From the NCBI GenBank assembly GCA_013368445.1, contig JAACJO010000001.1:3348001-3412000 (forward strand): a stretch of DNA of 64,000 nucleotides, read 5' to 3'. The notes beneath the pieces are model-generated. The model was not told where the DNA came from. It was given only the letters and a program-made list of their open reading frames with translations, and did no database searches. This DNA comes from Leucocoprinus leucothites (lineage: Eukaryota; Basidiomycota; Agaricomycetes; Agaricales; Agaricaceae). The position numbers were made by a program, and so were the translations under genes. Positions within the stretch are counted from its first letter, which is position 1, and each line of letters starts with the position of its first letter. Below, in pieces: positions 11,018-22,364 of the stretch.

Positions 11018-12202
11018 CCTCAATACTATGGGAAGAATATTACGACCCTGCAACAGAAAGAGGCTTAATATAAGGCAGTTGTAATCTGCGTTGGCAGACA
11101 AAGAACGGAATCGGAATCGGATAGTGGTGTCGCCTAGGATGGAGAAAGTGCCGGGGTAGCGTTGAAGAAATATCCCCTATTTCAGCTGATTCATATGGGT
11201 GAGTCTCTCTGAATGCGAGCTGAGCTCGGGATGAATCTACATGATGAGCGGCACGGAATAACATCGAGCAAAGCCCAAGTTCTCCAACCCGTTACATGAA
11301 ACCTCCGGTTGAATAGATCAAAGGCCCAAATACATTGATCGAACCTCGGACGAACTTCCCTCCGAAAATCTAGTTGATAGCGATGGGTGATCCGCATGAT
11401 ACTGGAAATGTTCGGTGATCGGGTATTCCTGATGATGGATAGAAAGGGTCGTCTAGACTCGCCATAGCCCTGTTGAGGGTCTGTATGTACCTGTCCAAGA
11501 AGTGCAAAAGAGTTGCCAATTTTCAAGTGTATATCGCGATTAAGAGCATTCGGGATGACAAGAACTAAGGAGAAGTTACTCAGTGGGCACGTTCAACAAG
11601 TATAGCAAAGGAAGGACTGGAAAACCATCGGCACCTAACCGAGTGTCATTATTGAAATTAAACGTGACTCATCAGGACGCTGCCGCTGTGTTGATGCCAT
11701 GATAGAGAAGCAGCAAATCGGACGCCTGAATCTCTCGTCAGAATTAAGCGCTCATTCAATGTATTTACCGGGTCAACCATCTAGCCAATGGATTCTCTTG
11801 CTCACAGCTAATTCTCAAGTACCTTCACTGATGACCTTCACTGAAGCCCAAATAGAGGGGAAATCGGCAAGTATTGAGTTGAAACATGTGAAGTCGTGTC
11901 ATTCTTGACGGTTCCTCGTGGCAAGTAAGCCCTAAAGCCTTTCAGATACTGAATGTTTCAAATCGTAGCTTCGTGTCCGATGACACCGAGAGCAGAATCT
12001 CCTCGAGAAAATTGTCGAGATGACGAAGCCTCAGGGTCTCGTTGAACGTCTGTGGCCTATTTAGTTCGGTCAGCCTGCTTCACAACACATGGCTAGATGC
12101 CGCAATTGACTAATCCAATCAGGAAATCAAGTTCAGTATTCAGTGAAGATTAGTACAGACCAATAAAATAGCATCAGATAAATACCAGGGTCATCTGGGA
12201 AG
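11018..12202. other. Intergenic region, no gene seen
   Basis: This 1.2 kb holds the 5' flank of the DUF6533 gene and the 3' flank of the membrane-protein gene. A 111-codon minus-strand frame (11191-11526) and a 69-codon plus-strand frame (11699-11908) show no family resemblance, splice logic or hydrophobic pattern that I can recognise. Confidence 0.4.
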
Positions 12203-14580
12203 TTACCCCCTCGTACTGGACTTCGAACGAGCCGGATACAATCCCAGCTCATTCCCCTCCCTGATACTCTCCCGCACAGGTGCTCGGTGCTCCTCCCTGT
12301 ATTCACGCACTTCAGGACCCTCCTCTCTCCTTCTTCTACTTCTGATTTCAACACTCCTCGTGCGCTCCCTCCCTCTCCTCTCTAGGGCAGCTTCCAACAA
12401 GGCGCTGTGGCTCAGACCATTCTCTCCGTTGGCTGGGATATTTGGAGGTCCGAGTACTCCGAGTCGGGTCTGAGGGCTCGCCAATATGTTCTGTGAGGTT
12501 CCTCCATGCATGCCATAGCTCTTGAGCGTTCGAACAATCAGAATGAGGTAGATGAGTCCAATGAATACGAGAAATGTGACTGCGATTCGTGGTCCGAGGG
12601 CTGCAGTAGTACTTAGAGGTGGACGTCCGTCCGGAGGATCCACTTCAGACCCAGTTCGCCAGACAAAAGAAAGAATGGTAACCATGAAAATGACCATGGA
12701 CCTGTGTCAAGGTAAGAGGTTGTAACTTCTGTTCATTGCTGATGTACTAACCAAGCAAGCCAGATGGCTGGCATTGCCAGCAAAACCCATACGTTCCACA
12801 ATATTGCGGTATTGGTTCGTCGTGCTTCCTAGAACGTGAATACCGGGTCATCACAGAGGACGACAGATCAATGATATTGGCATACCTCTGCCCATTTAGA
12901 CGCCCGTATCATAGTTCTCATTGTGCTGAAACGCACAATGTACATACATCCATATGTCAAGCTCATCAAGGAACAAATCAACGACAGAATCGCTGTCGTT
13001 CGAGTGACTGGATCTCCAGCTGCATCCGGAATTTGGAAAATCGTCAAAATAGCTCTGGCACATAGAAATACAACAACATTGGTCAACACAAACTAGGGTG
13101 GATATGAATCAATTCCACTCACGAAGCAAGCAGGGCAGAAACTACATTCAGAGTCTTCCATTCCCTCAACAAGGAATCAATAAACATCTCCCAGGAATGT
13201 TTGAACTTCCTGAGTGTGGGCGAGACCACCGGGGGTGGGTTAGCCTCACGAGGTATTTGACTAGAGGTCATGCCAGCTGTTGCGCCTTGACGTTGTGAGG
13301 TGCCCCTCTCCTTTCCTCCTCCCCGTTGACGTCGGTAATCCGTCGAATATTGGGCCGGCTCTTGAAGAGGATGTGGATGAACAGTATAGAATGGGCGGTC
13401 GTCGAGCCGGGGATCGAAGGGGGACGGAAGAATGCAGTACTCCCCTGCCTCAATCATCCTTTCAATATCTGGCCGACTAATCTCTGCATCTCGGAATACG
13501 CGGGCCACACGCGAGAAATAGAGGGCTGGTAGACGAAGTAAGAGGTTCAGGTATATCAATCGTGGTAGAACATCTCCAACGAAGATATGAGCGTGTCTGG
13601 CACAGTCCTTGATGGATGATACCAGCACGACGTCACAGTCCTCAGCGCCACTTGAGTAAGTTGGAGCGCTGTTCACAGACGCCTGCCCAAGCTCTATATC
13701 GGCGGACTTGGAAGCAGATTTGGAACTGAACCACGCCGTGAATTCAAAGTTGACCCTCGATTTGAATGGGTTGATGGGTACAAATGGTTCTTCTGGCTCC
13801 GAATGGTGTCTATTGTGATGTAGACTGGCAGAGAGGTTGTAAATGAACCGCAAGGGGGATATGGCACGTGAGCGAGAATACGAAGGGGAGCGAGAAGCGA
13901 AGTCTTGGTGTCGGTTGCTTGAACTGACATCACCGTCCGTTGCACCAGTTGGCGAGTGAAATGAAGATAAAGGAAGGTGGGGGTCGCTGCCAACGCGAAG
14001 GTGGTGTCCAAGTACTACGCCGATGGTTAATGAGTAAGATCGGACGATGAGACAATAGGACAGCTCACAGTTTCTTCCACTACGTGGTGTTGATTTAGGA
14101 CGATCACTATCAACTGAGACTCGCCCGTTATGAGGCGAATTTCCTTCGGATGCGCTGATACCAGCCGTCGTCCCACGGCTGTTATGGCTGCCGAACTTGT
14201 CCTTCAGTTTACGCAGAGGGGATATTTCAAAGTCGGACACATGCAAGGTAGGAAAATTGAGGAGGTCGCCGTCAAGGCTATGTCGTTGTTGCCTTGGGCT
14301 GGTAGGAGGAGGAGAGAATCGTGTTACTTTGGAGCCTGAGGCCGAATGTTGTGGCAATTCGGATAGTTTGTCCGTTGCAGACGTCGCACTAGAGTCTGTT
14401 ATGGCTCAAACTTAGCCTGCGTCTCGTCCGACATGAACACTGAGGAAGAATTACCTTTGGAGCTTGTGGAGGGGCCTTCACCTGGTACGGTGGGAGTGTT
14501 CGGGTCAGTTATTCAGCGTTGTGCAGGGTGATCAAATTACCTCCGTGTCCTTGATCCTCAGAGCTGGGAAACGGAACCAT
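12203..14580 (-). CDS. Conserved Agaricomycete multi-span membrane protein
   Basis: The start ATG at 14580 gives MVPFPSSEDQGHG. Two short introns then join this to EGPSTSSK and on to DSSATSATDKLSELPQHSAS, restoring the frame of the long exon that runs down to about 13120. The N-terminal half is Ser/Pro-rich and probably cytosolic. After FRDAEISRPDIERMIEAGEY and a Pro-rich linker comes EWKTLNVVSALLAS, which joins AILTIFQIPDAAGDPVTRTT and LSLICSLMSLTYGCMYIVRF. Next are NTAILWNVWVLLAMPAIWLAW and VIFMVTILSFVWRTGS, so at least four helices. A last helix (RIAVTFLVFIGLIYLILIV) precedes an Arg/Glu-rich tail. I know similar proteins as uncharacterised conserved genes of mushroom genomes; no Pfam name or function can be given. 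Exon edges near 12700-13110 and 14000-14070 are approximate. Confidence 0.8.
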
Positions 14581-16673
14581 GCCTCGAAAAAAACAGTGCA
14601 GGAGCAGGGATCAAGTCATTGATCAAGGGCGGCCGACGGCTATGAAACTTATACCACACTGTTACGGGCATTTTGCTGTCAACTTCGGGCAGCTTCACTG
14701 ACTTAGCAGGCTCAACTTGGTTGGGCCTCACATATGTCCCGGCTCCCCGCGTAACGTTTCCTTTTCTGTTTCGTAATAGGGATACAGCCGATGCACTAAG
14801 GCCGTTACACCTTTAATGACATGAGCCAGACAAAAAGGATATAGAAGGACCCGAAGTTAGTCATCAGGCATGACGATGAAGCAGTTGTCCGTGCAGAATA
14901 GCTGGATTCAATGATTCAATGGGCATTTGGCACCGCCAGATGGCGGAGAGAGAAGGATATCCAAGTTTGGAAAGTTTGCCTCTCGAGTACTGCTACGGTA
15001 TAATATGATGCGCATCAAATCTGTAAAAAATAACATTGCCAAATACTCTAGCACACTTCGTCGTTCGACCAAGTGTAAAGTATGTACTGCCATTCCCTCG
15101 GTCACATTTGACTCTCGCATTTTGTTTGATGCCTACGGATCTGAACTCCAACACAAATTTATTAGTCCTGAATTGTCAACCAAAGGTGGACTCAAATGCC
15201 TCGGGCACCGCATCAAATTGAGTCTGGCCCAAGCGCCCATGGAATCACTTTCGGTCTGTTGTGCTATATTCCTATCTAGCTTTCCCCTCCATTGTTTGGC
15301 ACTCTGTTAGTCTTCCATTATTACGAGGCTTGGATGCCACTGACCGTATATTTATCTTTTCTGAGTGGTTCTAAGGTTCCCAATCCCGGGCTTCCTTGGG
15401 CTTTGGCTTTGGCTAGCCGCAGTGAAGTGAATCAGTGAATCACTGTCGACGTCATCCTAGAGAGATAACACGACACAATCCACTATCTCAAGGTGGCGAT
15501 CACGGATGCCTAGACCTTCGAAACCTCAACGGACGCTTTTCAGTACCTTGTGGCGGCTGTAATGAATTTTCGCGTTCGATTGATGCCAGTACTTGATCGT
15601 ATTTTGCTGCCCTGCAAGCTTGACACCGTTTGATTATGGATCTCTTGTATTGGACCCCCGCGTTAAACACCTTCAGGAGCCAAGGCAAATGAAATCCAGT
15701 TGAACGCTCCTTCATCGTCTGCGACGTGTGGCGAGCTGCCGCCACGATTCCAACGGCAAATTCTGGCGCCGCGGGGAACAGAGTGCTCAAGGCAAACCTT
15801 CAGGCTGCTACAGGGCGAAGTACGAGGATTTCAGAGCAGACGTGGGAGATTTCCATTATGGATCCTGTGAAACTCAAGAAGAAGCAGAGGGAACCCAGGA
15901 GGAAGTGCTGAGAGTCCGCATGATGGTTAAGCGTGTGTAGATGTTGTTGAGCCTACGCGATCTCTCTAGGTTGCCGAATTCAAGCCCCTGGCAGCATTGG
16001 TTGATCGGGAATATAGCACGCAGCTGACGATCATTGCGTTCGAAAGCTGGTTCTGATCCGACCCTATTAGATCCGTTAACCCCGATCTAAGTCTGTTCCT
16101 GCTAGTGCCTGTTCATCTCTTATACATGTCCCTGCTCCAGTAATGTGTAACCCGCTAGCGCAACCTGTTCCCCAGTGCTCTGGTTTCAGCCGCGTGTCCC
16201 TGTGCCTCTCAGAAATTGCTTCGAACGCAATGAATGGTGATAATGACTCCTCTGGCCCCTTTACCCGCTACGGACAATCGCCATCAAAACAAGGACTCTC
16301 AAATACCGTCGTCATGACCACATACACCTGCGCATCTTAACTCGCCACCGACGCCAACTTAGCAATTGCCACCTGATCTCCCTTCCATATCCCACTACCC
16401 TCTTGGATAACCCTCGCCATCCAAATACCACCGCCCTCTTGATCTCACCCAGAAAGGACCGATGACCGCCACGATGACATCTATACTACCGCTTCACAAA
16501 TTCCAAATGATACGGCAGCTGCTGCTCTAAGATCTACCCTGCAATTTCCTGAACTAGCGTTGATATAAATACGACAATGTTCCTAACTGGAAAACTGAAC
16601 AACAAAACGGCAATGCACAGACTTTAAAGTTGTTGAGAAAACTTATTCATGCTAATGTTCTCCAAACTTGTAC
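14581..16673. other. Gene-poor region, no gene supported
   Basis: Two kilobases hold only short frames (for example 14927-15310 plus, 15500-15790 minus and 15726-15940 plus) with no recognisable domain and no convincing splice chain. Between 16340 and 16500 the plus strand is C-rich and poor in G. Decayed mobile or coding sequence is possible but not shown. Confidence 0.4.
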
Positions 16674-18356
16674 TCATACAAAATCGTGGCTAGGGATGGG
16701 ATACATAGCCCGACCGTTTTTTGTACCCTGGAAGTCGTCCATTTCTATCTCCGGAGTTCCGACTGTCCTTGTTTCTGTGAATTGTATCACGGAAACCTGA
16801 CCAGTGGTTTTATTCTGACTGGGCAGGCTGTTGCGACTCCGTGGTATCTTTCCCCTCATACAGGGTCGATGACTCGCAGAGTTGAGTGTGTCCATCTCTT
16901 CAGCGGACCGACCGAGTGAAGTGTAGTAGATGCGTTGGTTCAAGAGCACCAGGAAACAGTTGCTGTACCTGTAACCGACGATAGTGAGCACCAGTGAATT
17001 CTAGGCCGGTTGTGAGTGGTATTACATTTTACCAAGTACATAGCCACTGCCAAGAAGCGCGTCAGTAAAGAGCCTTTTCAATCGCCTTCATTGAAACCCA
17101 CAGTGTCAAATATACATTAGTTTTCTACGAAAAATCATATGAGTAAAGTTGAGGCGATCGAGTTCAGAAGGAAAACCTCACGGGAGGCGCAATTGATGGA
17201 ACAAGGAAAGAGGTGACAAGCGCAATTGCCACTGCGGCTGGGTGAAGAGAAATTTAGCACCTTTGAAAAGGCCGTCGTTTCAAATACTCACCGGTTACCG
17301 CGTTTGTTTCCAGTGTTAGTGTCAGTATTCGTTTCACAACGGCCATGGTTGTTCGGGTTACTGCCATGTTTTCCGTTCGATACTTCAGGAGCTTTAGGTA
17401 TGGGCTATATTAACAACCAGCCCCGATGTGTACAGACTGAAAATTGCATACCAGGTGAGTCATAGAACCGGCGATTATCAGATCCGTGACAGCTGTTGCG
17501 AATAGCCAAAGCTAATATGATGTGAGATTCACAGTTATTTTTTTGAGGACGAACGACTAACATATTCAGCAGCCTTGATATGGGTTGGACTCAAGATACT
17601 CTGTAGATAATCAGCCAGGGGGGAATACTTAGAGAAAATAAAACTTACATGAATCCCAGCGGTCATTCCGCTTACGCACGAGACAAGTGCGAGCTACCCA
17701 AGAGTGCATCAGCCCCGCTATTAATAACCCGGGCCCAGAACACTCACTAAGGCAGAGATAATCGGCAAAACCTTCCATCCCCCGAGTATCCACAGCCTCC
17801 AGCAATACACAAGCTGTACTGTCAATGTGATGATGGAATCCAACACCGGACCATCAATGCTTGCCAGGTTGAACTTGAATAGGGCCGTGAAATCGCCAAA
17901 ATTGTAAACAAACCAAAAGAAGGCATCATCCATGATCATGAAAGTCTGAGCAGTGTCGAGCAGGAACAGGAAGTGCACTTGAGAAGAACGTAAGCAATTT
18001 TTTCAGGAAACAAGCAGAACTCTACTCATACCGATTCCTCGAAGAAATATTCCATCTCGGTGGCGGGGATTATTAAGATACATGACTTAACTTCGAGGTG
18101 AGAAGTGATTTAACGGAACGGCACGAAACATACCATACTGCATTGTGAAGATGCCGTAGAGCCACCAATTGAGGGCGACGCCAACAATCTTTGAGTCCAA
18201 CATCAAGCACACGGTTTTTTTTAATTAATTTTCCAGGGTGGACTCACGGGAGGTCCCAGCCTACAGAGTCGCGTTATTCCACTATATGAGCTGAAATACA
18301 GTAATGACTTACACTAGTGGAGCATTGTCCGGCAGCTGTATTGGCGAAGGGTCCAT
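16674..18356 (-). CDS. DUF6534-family seven-helix protein, tandem copy 1
   Basis: On the minus strand the gene starts MDPSPIQLPDNAPLV. A 13-base exon (18248-18260) adds Leu-Gly-Pro-Pro, and the next exon gives IVGVALNWWLYGIFTMQY. The core exon (about 17980-17750) reads LLDTAQTFMIMDDAFFWFVY and then LDSIITLTVQLVYCWRLWIL. Around 17400-17300 comes LKLLKYRTENMAVTRTTMAV ending RILTLTLETNAVTG, followed by AAVAIALVTSFLVPSIAPPV. The last exon begins near YSNCFLVLLNQRIYYTSL and carries the tail with VIQFTETRTVGTPEIE before the stop at 16674. These are DUF6534 hallmarks, including the ExN-LTA-like helix. It lies in the same orientation as its close paralogue 2.4 kb upstream (20.7-22.4 kb), and both share exon order. 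Function and ligand are unknown; no break is seen. Confidence 0.85.
18248..18260 (-). other. 13-base microexon of DUF6534 copy 1
   Basis: On the minus strand it reads GCTGGGACCTCCC between a tag acceptor and a GTGAGT donor. It completes a Val codon and encodes Leu-Gly-Pro-Pro. Confidence 0.75.
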
Positions 18357-20732
18357 TGCAATAATTAGTTGGCAGGGCTGGGTAGTGGGCCGGAAGGAGT
18401 CGACGTCCAATTTATCTGAGCTCATCACACCTGTCTCCCCTGTTCCTGTTTAAGCGCATATACTGCTTATGGCGATGAAACCAGTACTAGAAGCTGCAAC
18501 TGTGGGTTCGAAATCCCAGGGAGTATATAATTGGAGGCTTCGCCCTTCTCGAGCGCCTGATCTTGTAACATCACTGCCCCCAGTTTCACTATGGCTCCGT
18601 CGGCATTGTTCCGGCTCTGATGAAACGACATGGGAGATTGATTTCATTTTTCTAGAGGACCATGCAAGGCTTGTCAAGGAGTGCATAGATAGAAGCGAGA
18701 CGGAGGATTTGGTCGTATGGGAAGACTGGGGAGAGAATGTGAATCGTGAACAGTGGTAATTGAATTCGGCAACAATTCGACGGTAAAAGAAGGCTATTCT
18801 TCCCCCACAGTGGACAGAAGAAGGACAATACGAGGGCTAGGGTGGTATACTAACTCACAGCGATAGTAGGAGATCCGCGTGAGTCAATCAAACGGGTTGT
18901 ATTACTGGCGGCGTGACATGAATACTGAATTAAAGGGGTATATTGGTTGGTGGGAAATGTAAGGACTCGTTACTCACAACCTTGTGGTAGTTCCACAGGC
19001 AGTAAATGAGGCAGCCCCAGCAAATCCATAAGGGAGGCTGAAGGTGATATTCTTGTATACAAAACCATTGATCATTACTTTGTCGTGATTGCATTTGGAT
19101 GATGTACGAGGTTCCGTGTTTATTTCTGGCGATTTTGCATTGAGAACTGTCTGATGAAAGGGAGTAACTTCAGCGGTTTGGAGCATCAGTCGAAGGCTGG
19201 TTCTATGTTGAGCCGATGTCAAGCCGATGTATGATACGAAACTAGAGGTCAGAAAAACCCAAGTTCTTCTGCCAGCATCTATCAGTCACAGTTGTATAGA
19301 GCCAGAGTCTCACCAATGATTACGGACGAGACGGCTCATTAGGGTCGTGCGATATCCCGAGCCACAGCATTATCAGTCGGACATGAATACCATCGGTATC
19401 ATGCCAAGCCCATTGCCACCTCGATGATTGTATGTTTAGCGTGAAAACTGAACAGTAAGGTACATGTGAAGATGATCAACTAGAAACACTACACATATCG
19501 CCTTGAATTGTATGATGGATATGACTAAAGGGGAATCGATTTTGGCGCTAAAGAGACTAGGGTAAATGTGAGGATGACTGGAAGCGGGGTGAAGACACTT
19601 GGCTCATTTCCTCTCAAAACAACCGGGTCAGCCTAATAAATGAGCGGCATCACAAAATGTCCCGGAAGATTGATGTCATTTGTCACTGGTTTTGATCGAT
19701 GCCCCCTGGCATCGGAGTGTTGATAGTGATGGAAATACTTTTTTTTTGTTTTTTGTTTTGTTTTGGTGGAGCATAGGGCGGTCGCAGCTAATCACGTTAC
19801 TAAGTTCTTCCGTCCCGGTGGTGGAAATGCTTGTCCTCGATCATGATGCGACAGAAGATCAGAACGAATCGTGACATACACTGACATGATGATACGATAT
19901 AGTGAAGTTGTATCATTTGGTAGTTAACGCTGCGGTTGACGGTCTAATCATTCCTATGGCGTGTACTCGAGAGCTTGTCCAATCTTTTTGAGGTGCGATC
20001 TCTTCAAGTCAGGCGAGGGATATTGATATGTAAAGGTTTCCGATTACGTGACAGCGGTAGATGAATCAATACACCCCTTTTAACTTAGTATTGCATCCTT
20101 GTCATTGTGTTTGGTCGTTTGTATGATTCACATCATCATCGCTTGAAAAGCAGGCTCGTGGGCGAGGAACTCATGTTATGGCAGATGCTATATTGAGCGG
20201 AGGCAGATGGCGCATCTTGTGTTTTCATATGATGCATGACCCTCAGGTGTCATTGTAGATTCTCGCAGCAGACGACGACGTCAATAATCAACATACAGTG
20301 CAAGGAAGAAAACCAGCCACACGGGTATTCAGACATGAGTACTCAGTAAAGAGCGCCCCATCCCAATGATGGAGCAACGGCATGGACACTTAATCTCCCT
20401 CCCGGATATTGCTCTCTTCTCTGATTCGACATCAGGTTATTTAAGTGGCCTTATAGCCTGGAGTTCATTCGACAAGAGGCCTACGAGTAAGAAAGTGATT
20501 AAATTCAAGGCGACTGTTTCCAATCTACCACTTCTTCACCACCTTCTAGCCTTATCCATTGCGATCCAGTCTACCCTCCGTTTCTTTGGTTAAAGTCGTA
20601 TATGTATTTTATTATTATTTAACTTTGGCGTTTATTCTACTTGGTGACACAACAATGTTAATATTTTAACGAAACACTAATTAATACAAACGGTACTATC
20701 CGGCTATTCAAAACAAAGTCACAGGGGACAAG
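18357..20732. other. Inter-paralogue region with duplicated promoter segment
   Basis: No gene is supported. The part at about 18467-18570 resembles 22616-22710, upstream of the second paralogue (shared ttatggYgatga, aaccag, aatcccaggg, gtata and ttctYgagcg blocks in the same order). This shows that the promoter side was duplicated with the gene. A T-rich run with a few interruptions lies at 19739-19765. The 96-codon plus-strand frame at 18469-18759 crosses the duplicated block but is not conserved as a frame in the second copy. Confidence 0.5.
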
Positions 20733-22364
20733 TTATAGGCCCTGGCATGCTTGTTTTTCAGGATGGCCAATTTCAATTTCTGTGATTTCATCTACGTCTG
20801 CGAACCGTATCGTGGAGACTCGCCCAGTATCCTGGTTGGAAAAGCAATTGCAGTCATTTGGCACCTTTCCTCTAGGTTTCCTAGAACCGAATGTGGTCGT
20901 CTCCTCGGTGATCCTACCGGGGGCATTATAATACATGCGCTGGTTCAGGAGGAACATAAAGCAGTTGCTGTACCTATTACAGAACGACCATGAGTTGCGG
21001 TGGAGTTCCCTTGCAAGGGCAGAGATAAGTGTACATTTTACCTAGGATATAGCCACTATAAAATGAGTAAGTGAAGAACCCTCCTATTCAATCGTAATGA
21101 GACCTACAATGACATATAGAGGTTGGTTTTCTGTGAGACGTCAGTTCATCTGAATATTCAAGAGGTGATATATATGAGCGAGAAAAGCTCACAGGTGGTG
21201 AGATTGAAGGGACCAGGAAGGAGATGGCGAGTACGATGGCGACTGCAGCTTCAGTGAAAAGAAAATTTGATTAATGTCTCCAAATCGTGACTGGTCTGCG
21301 TACCAGTCACCGCATTTGTTTCTAGCGTCAGAAACAGGATACGCTTCACAATTTCCATTGTCGTTCTGGTGGAATTTTCGGTTCGGTACTTCATGAGCTT
21401 TAGGAACAGGATCATGTAAGCATAACAAGCTTCTGAGGTACTAGGTTTTAACGCCATGCGTACCAGATGGGCCATAGAAGCAGCAATTAAAATATCGGTG
21501 ATAGCAGATGTGAATAGCCAGAGCTAGTGCCGCGTGAGGTTCATGAATGTTGACCTATTCGGCGATGCTCACATATTCGGCAGTTCTCGCATGGGAAGAT
21601 GGCTTGATTACACCCTATGGCCCATCAGAAAAGACTGGTTGATTAAAAAGGAGAACATACTTGAATACCAACAGCTATCCCACTCGCACACGAGGCTAGA
21701 GCGAGCTAGTGAGGAGGTCATCAGCCTCTCTATGAACGAAAGTTGTTTTAGAGAACACTCACTAAGGCAAAGACAATTGGCAAAGCCTTCCACTTCCCAA
21801 GTATCCACAATCTCCAGCAATACACAAGCTGTACTGTGAATGTGATGGTAGAGTCCAACACCGGACCGTCGATACTCGCAAGATTGAATCTAAAGAGCGC
21901 AGTGAAATCGCCGAAATTGTAAACGAACCAAAAGAAGGCGTCGTCCATGATCATGAAGCTCTGAGTGGTGTCGAGCACGAACAGGAAATGTACTGAAGTC
22001 GGGTTTTAGCGACTTAAAGAAAAGAATATCTATAACCCCTTGCCTATGCCCCGAAGAACCAGTCCATCCTTGCCCCATGAGCTATTAAGATACATGACTT
22101 GGGCAAACGTGAGAAGGCACAAATCAATGGCAAGGAATGAGACATACTATATTGTACCGTTAGGATGCCATAAAGCCACCAGTTGAGGGCGATACCAATT
22201 ATCTATGATTTCGAGTTCAAAATTGCGGGTTCCAAATAGTTTCCAAGGCAGACTTGCCGGTGGGCCTAACCTAATGTGGCCATGTGAGAGCAATCTAGCT
22301 AGAACGCAGCTCTAACTTACATCAACGGAGCATAGTCTGGCAATGGTGTTGACGTGGGCTCCAT
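20733..22364 (-). CDS. DUF6534-family seven-helix protein, tandem copy 2
   Basis: The minus-strand start reads MEPTSTPLPDYAPLM, followed by the 13-base exon at 22258-22270 (Leu-Gly-Pro-Pro) and then IIGIALNWWLYGI. The core exon (about 21978-21750) has LDTTQSFMIMDDAFFWFVY and LDSTITFTVQLVYCWRLWIL. About 21480-21310 carries TDILIAASMAHLVRMALK, then ILFLKLMKYRTENSTRTT and RILFLTLETNAVTG. Next come AAVAIVLAISFLVPSISPPV and the final exon with FMFLLNQRMYYNAPGRI and the tail VSTIRFADVDEITEIEIG. It is a clear paralogue of the 16674-18356 gene. The intron after the microexon appears to use a GC donor (gcaagt) instead of GT. No inactivating change is visible. Confidence 0.85.
22258..22270 (-). other. 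13-base microexon followed by GC donor
   Basis: On the minus strand GTTAGGCCCACCG is followed by GCAAGT. The corresponding donor in copy 1 is GTGAGT. The splice restores Gly-Pro-Pro followed by Ile-Ile-Gly, matching both other family members. Confidence 0.7.

Noticed and set aside
18500..18520. T-loop-like word gggttcgaaatccc suggesting a tRNA gene
   Set aside because: No acceptor stem, D-loop or anticodon arm can be formed around it, and the matching place in the duplicated promoter (about 22660) has lost the word.
19739..19765. T-rich run as a possible retroposon tail
   Set aside because: No element body, target-site duplication or reverse-transcriptase fragment was found next to it.
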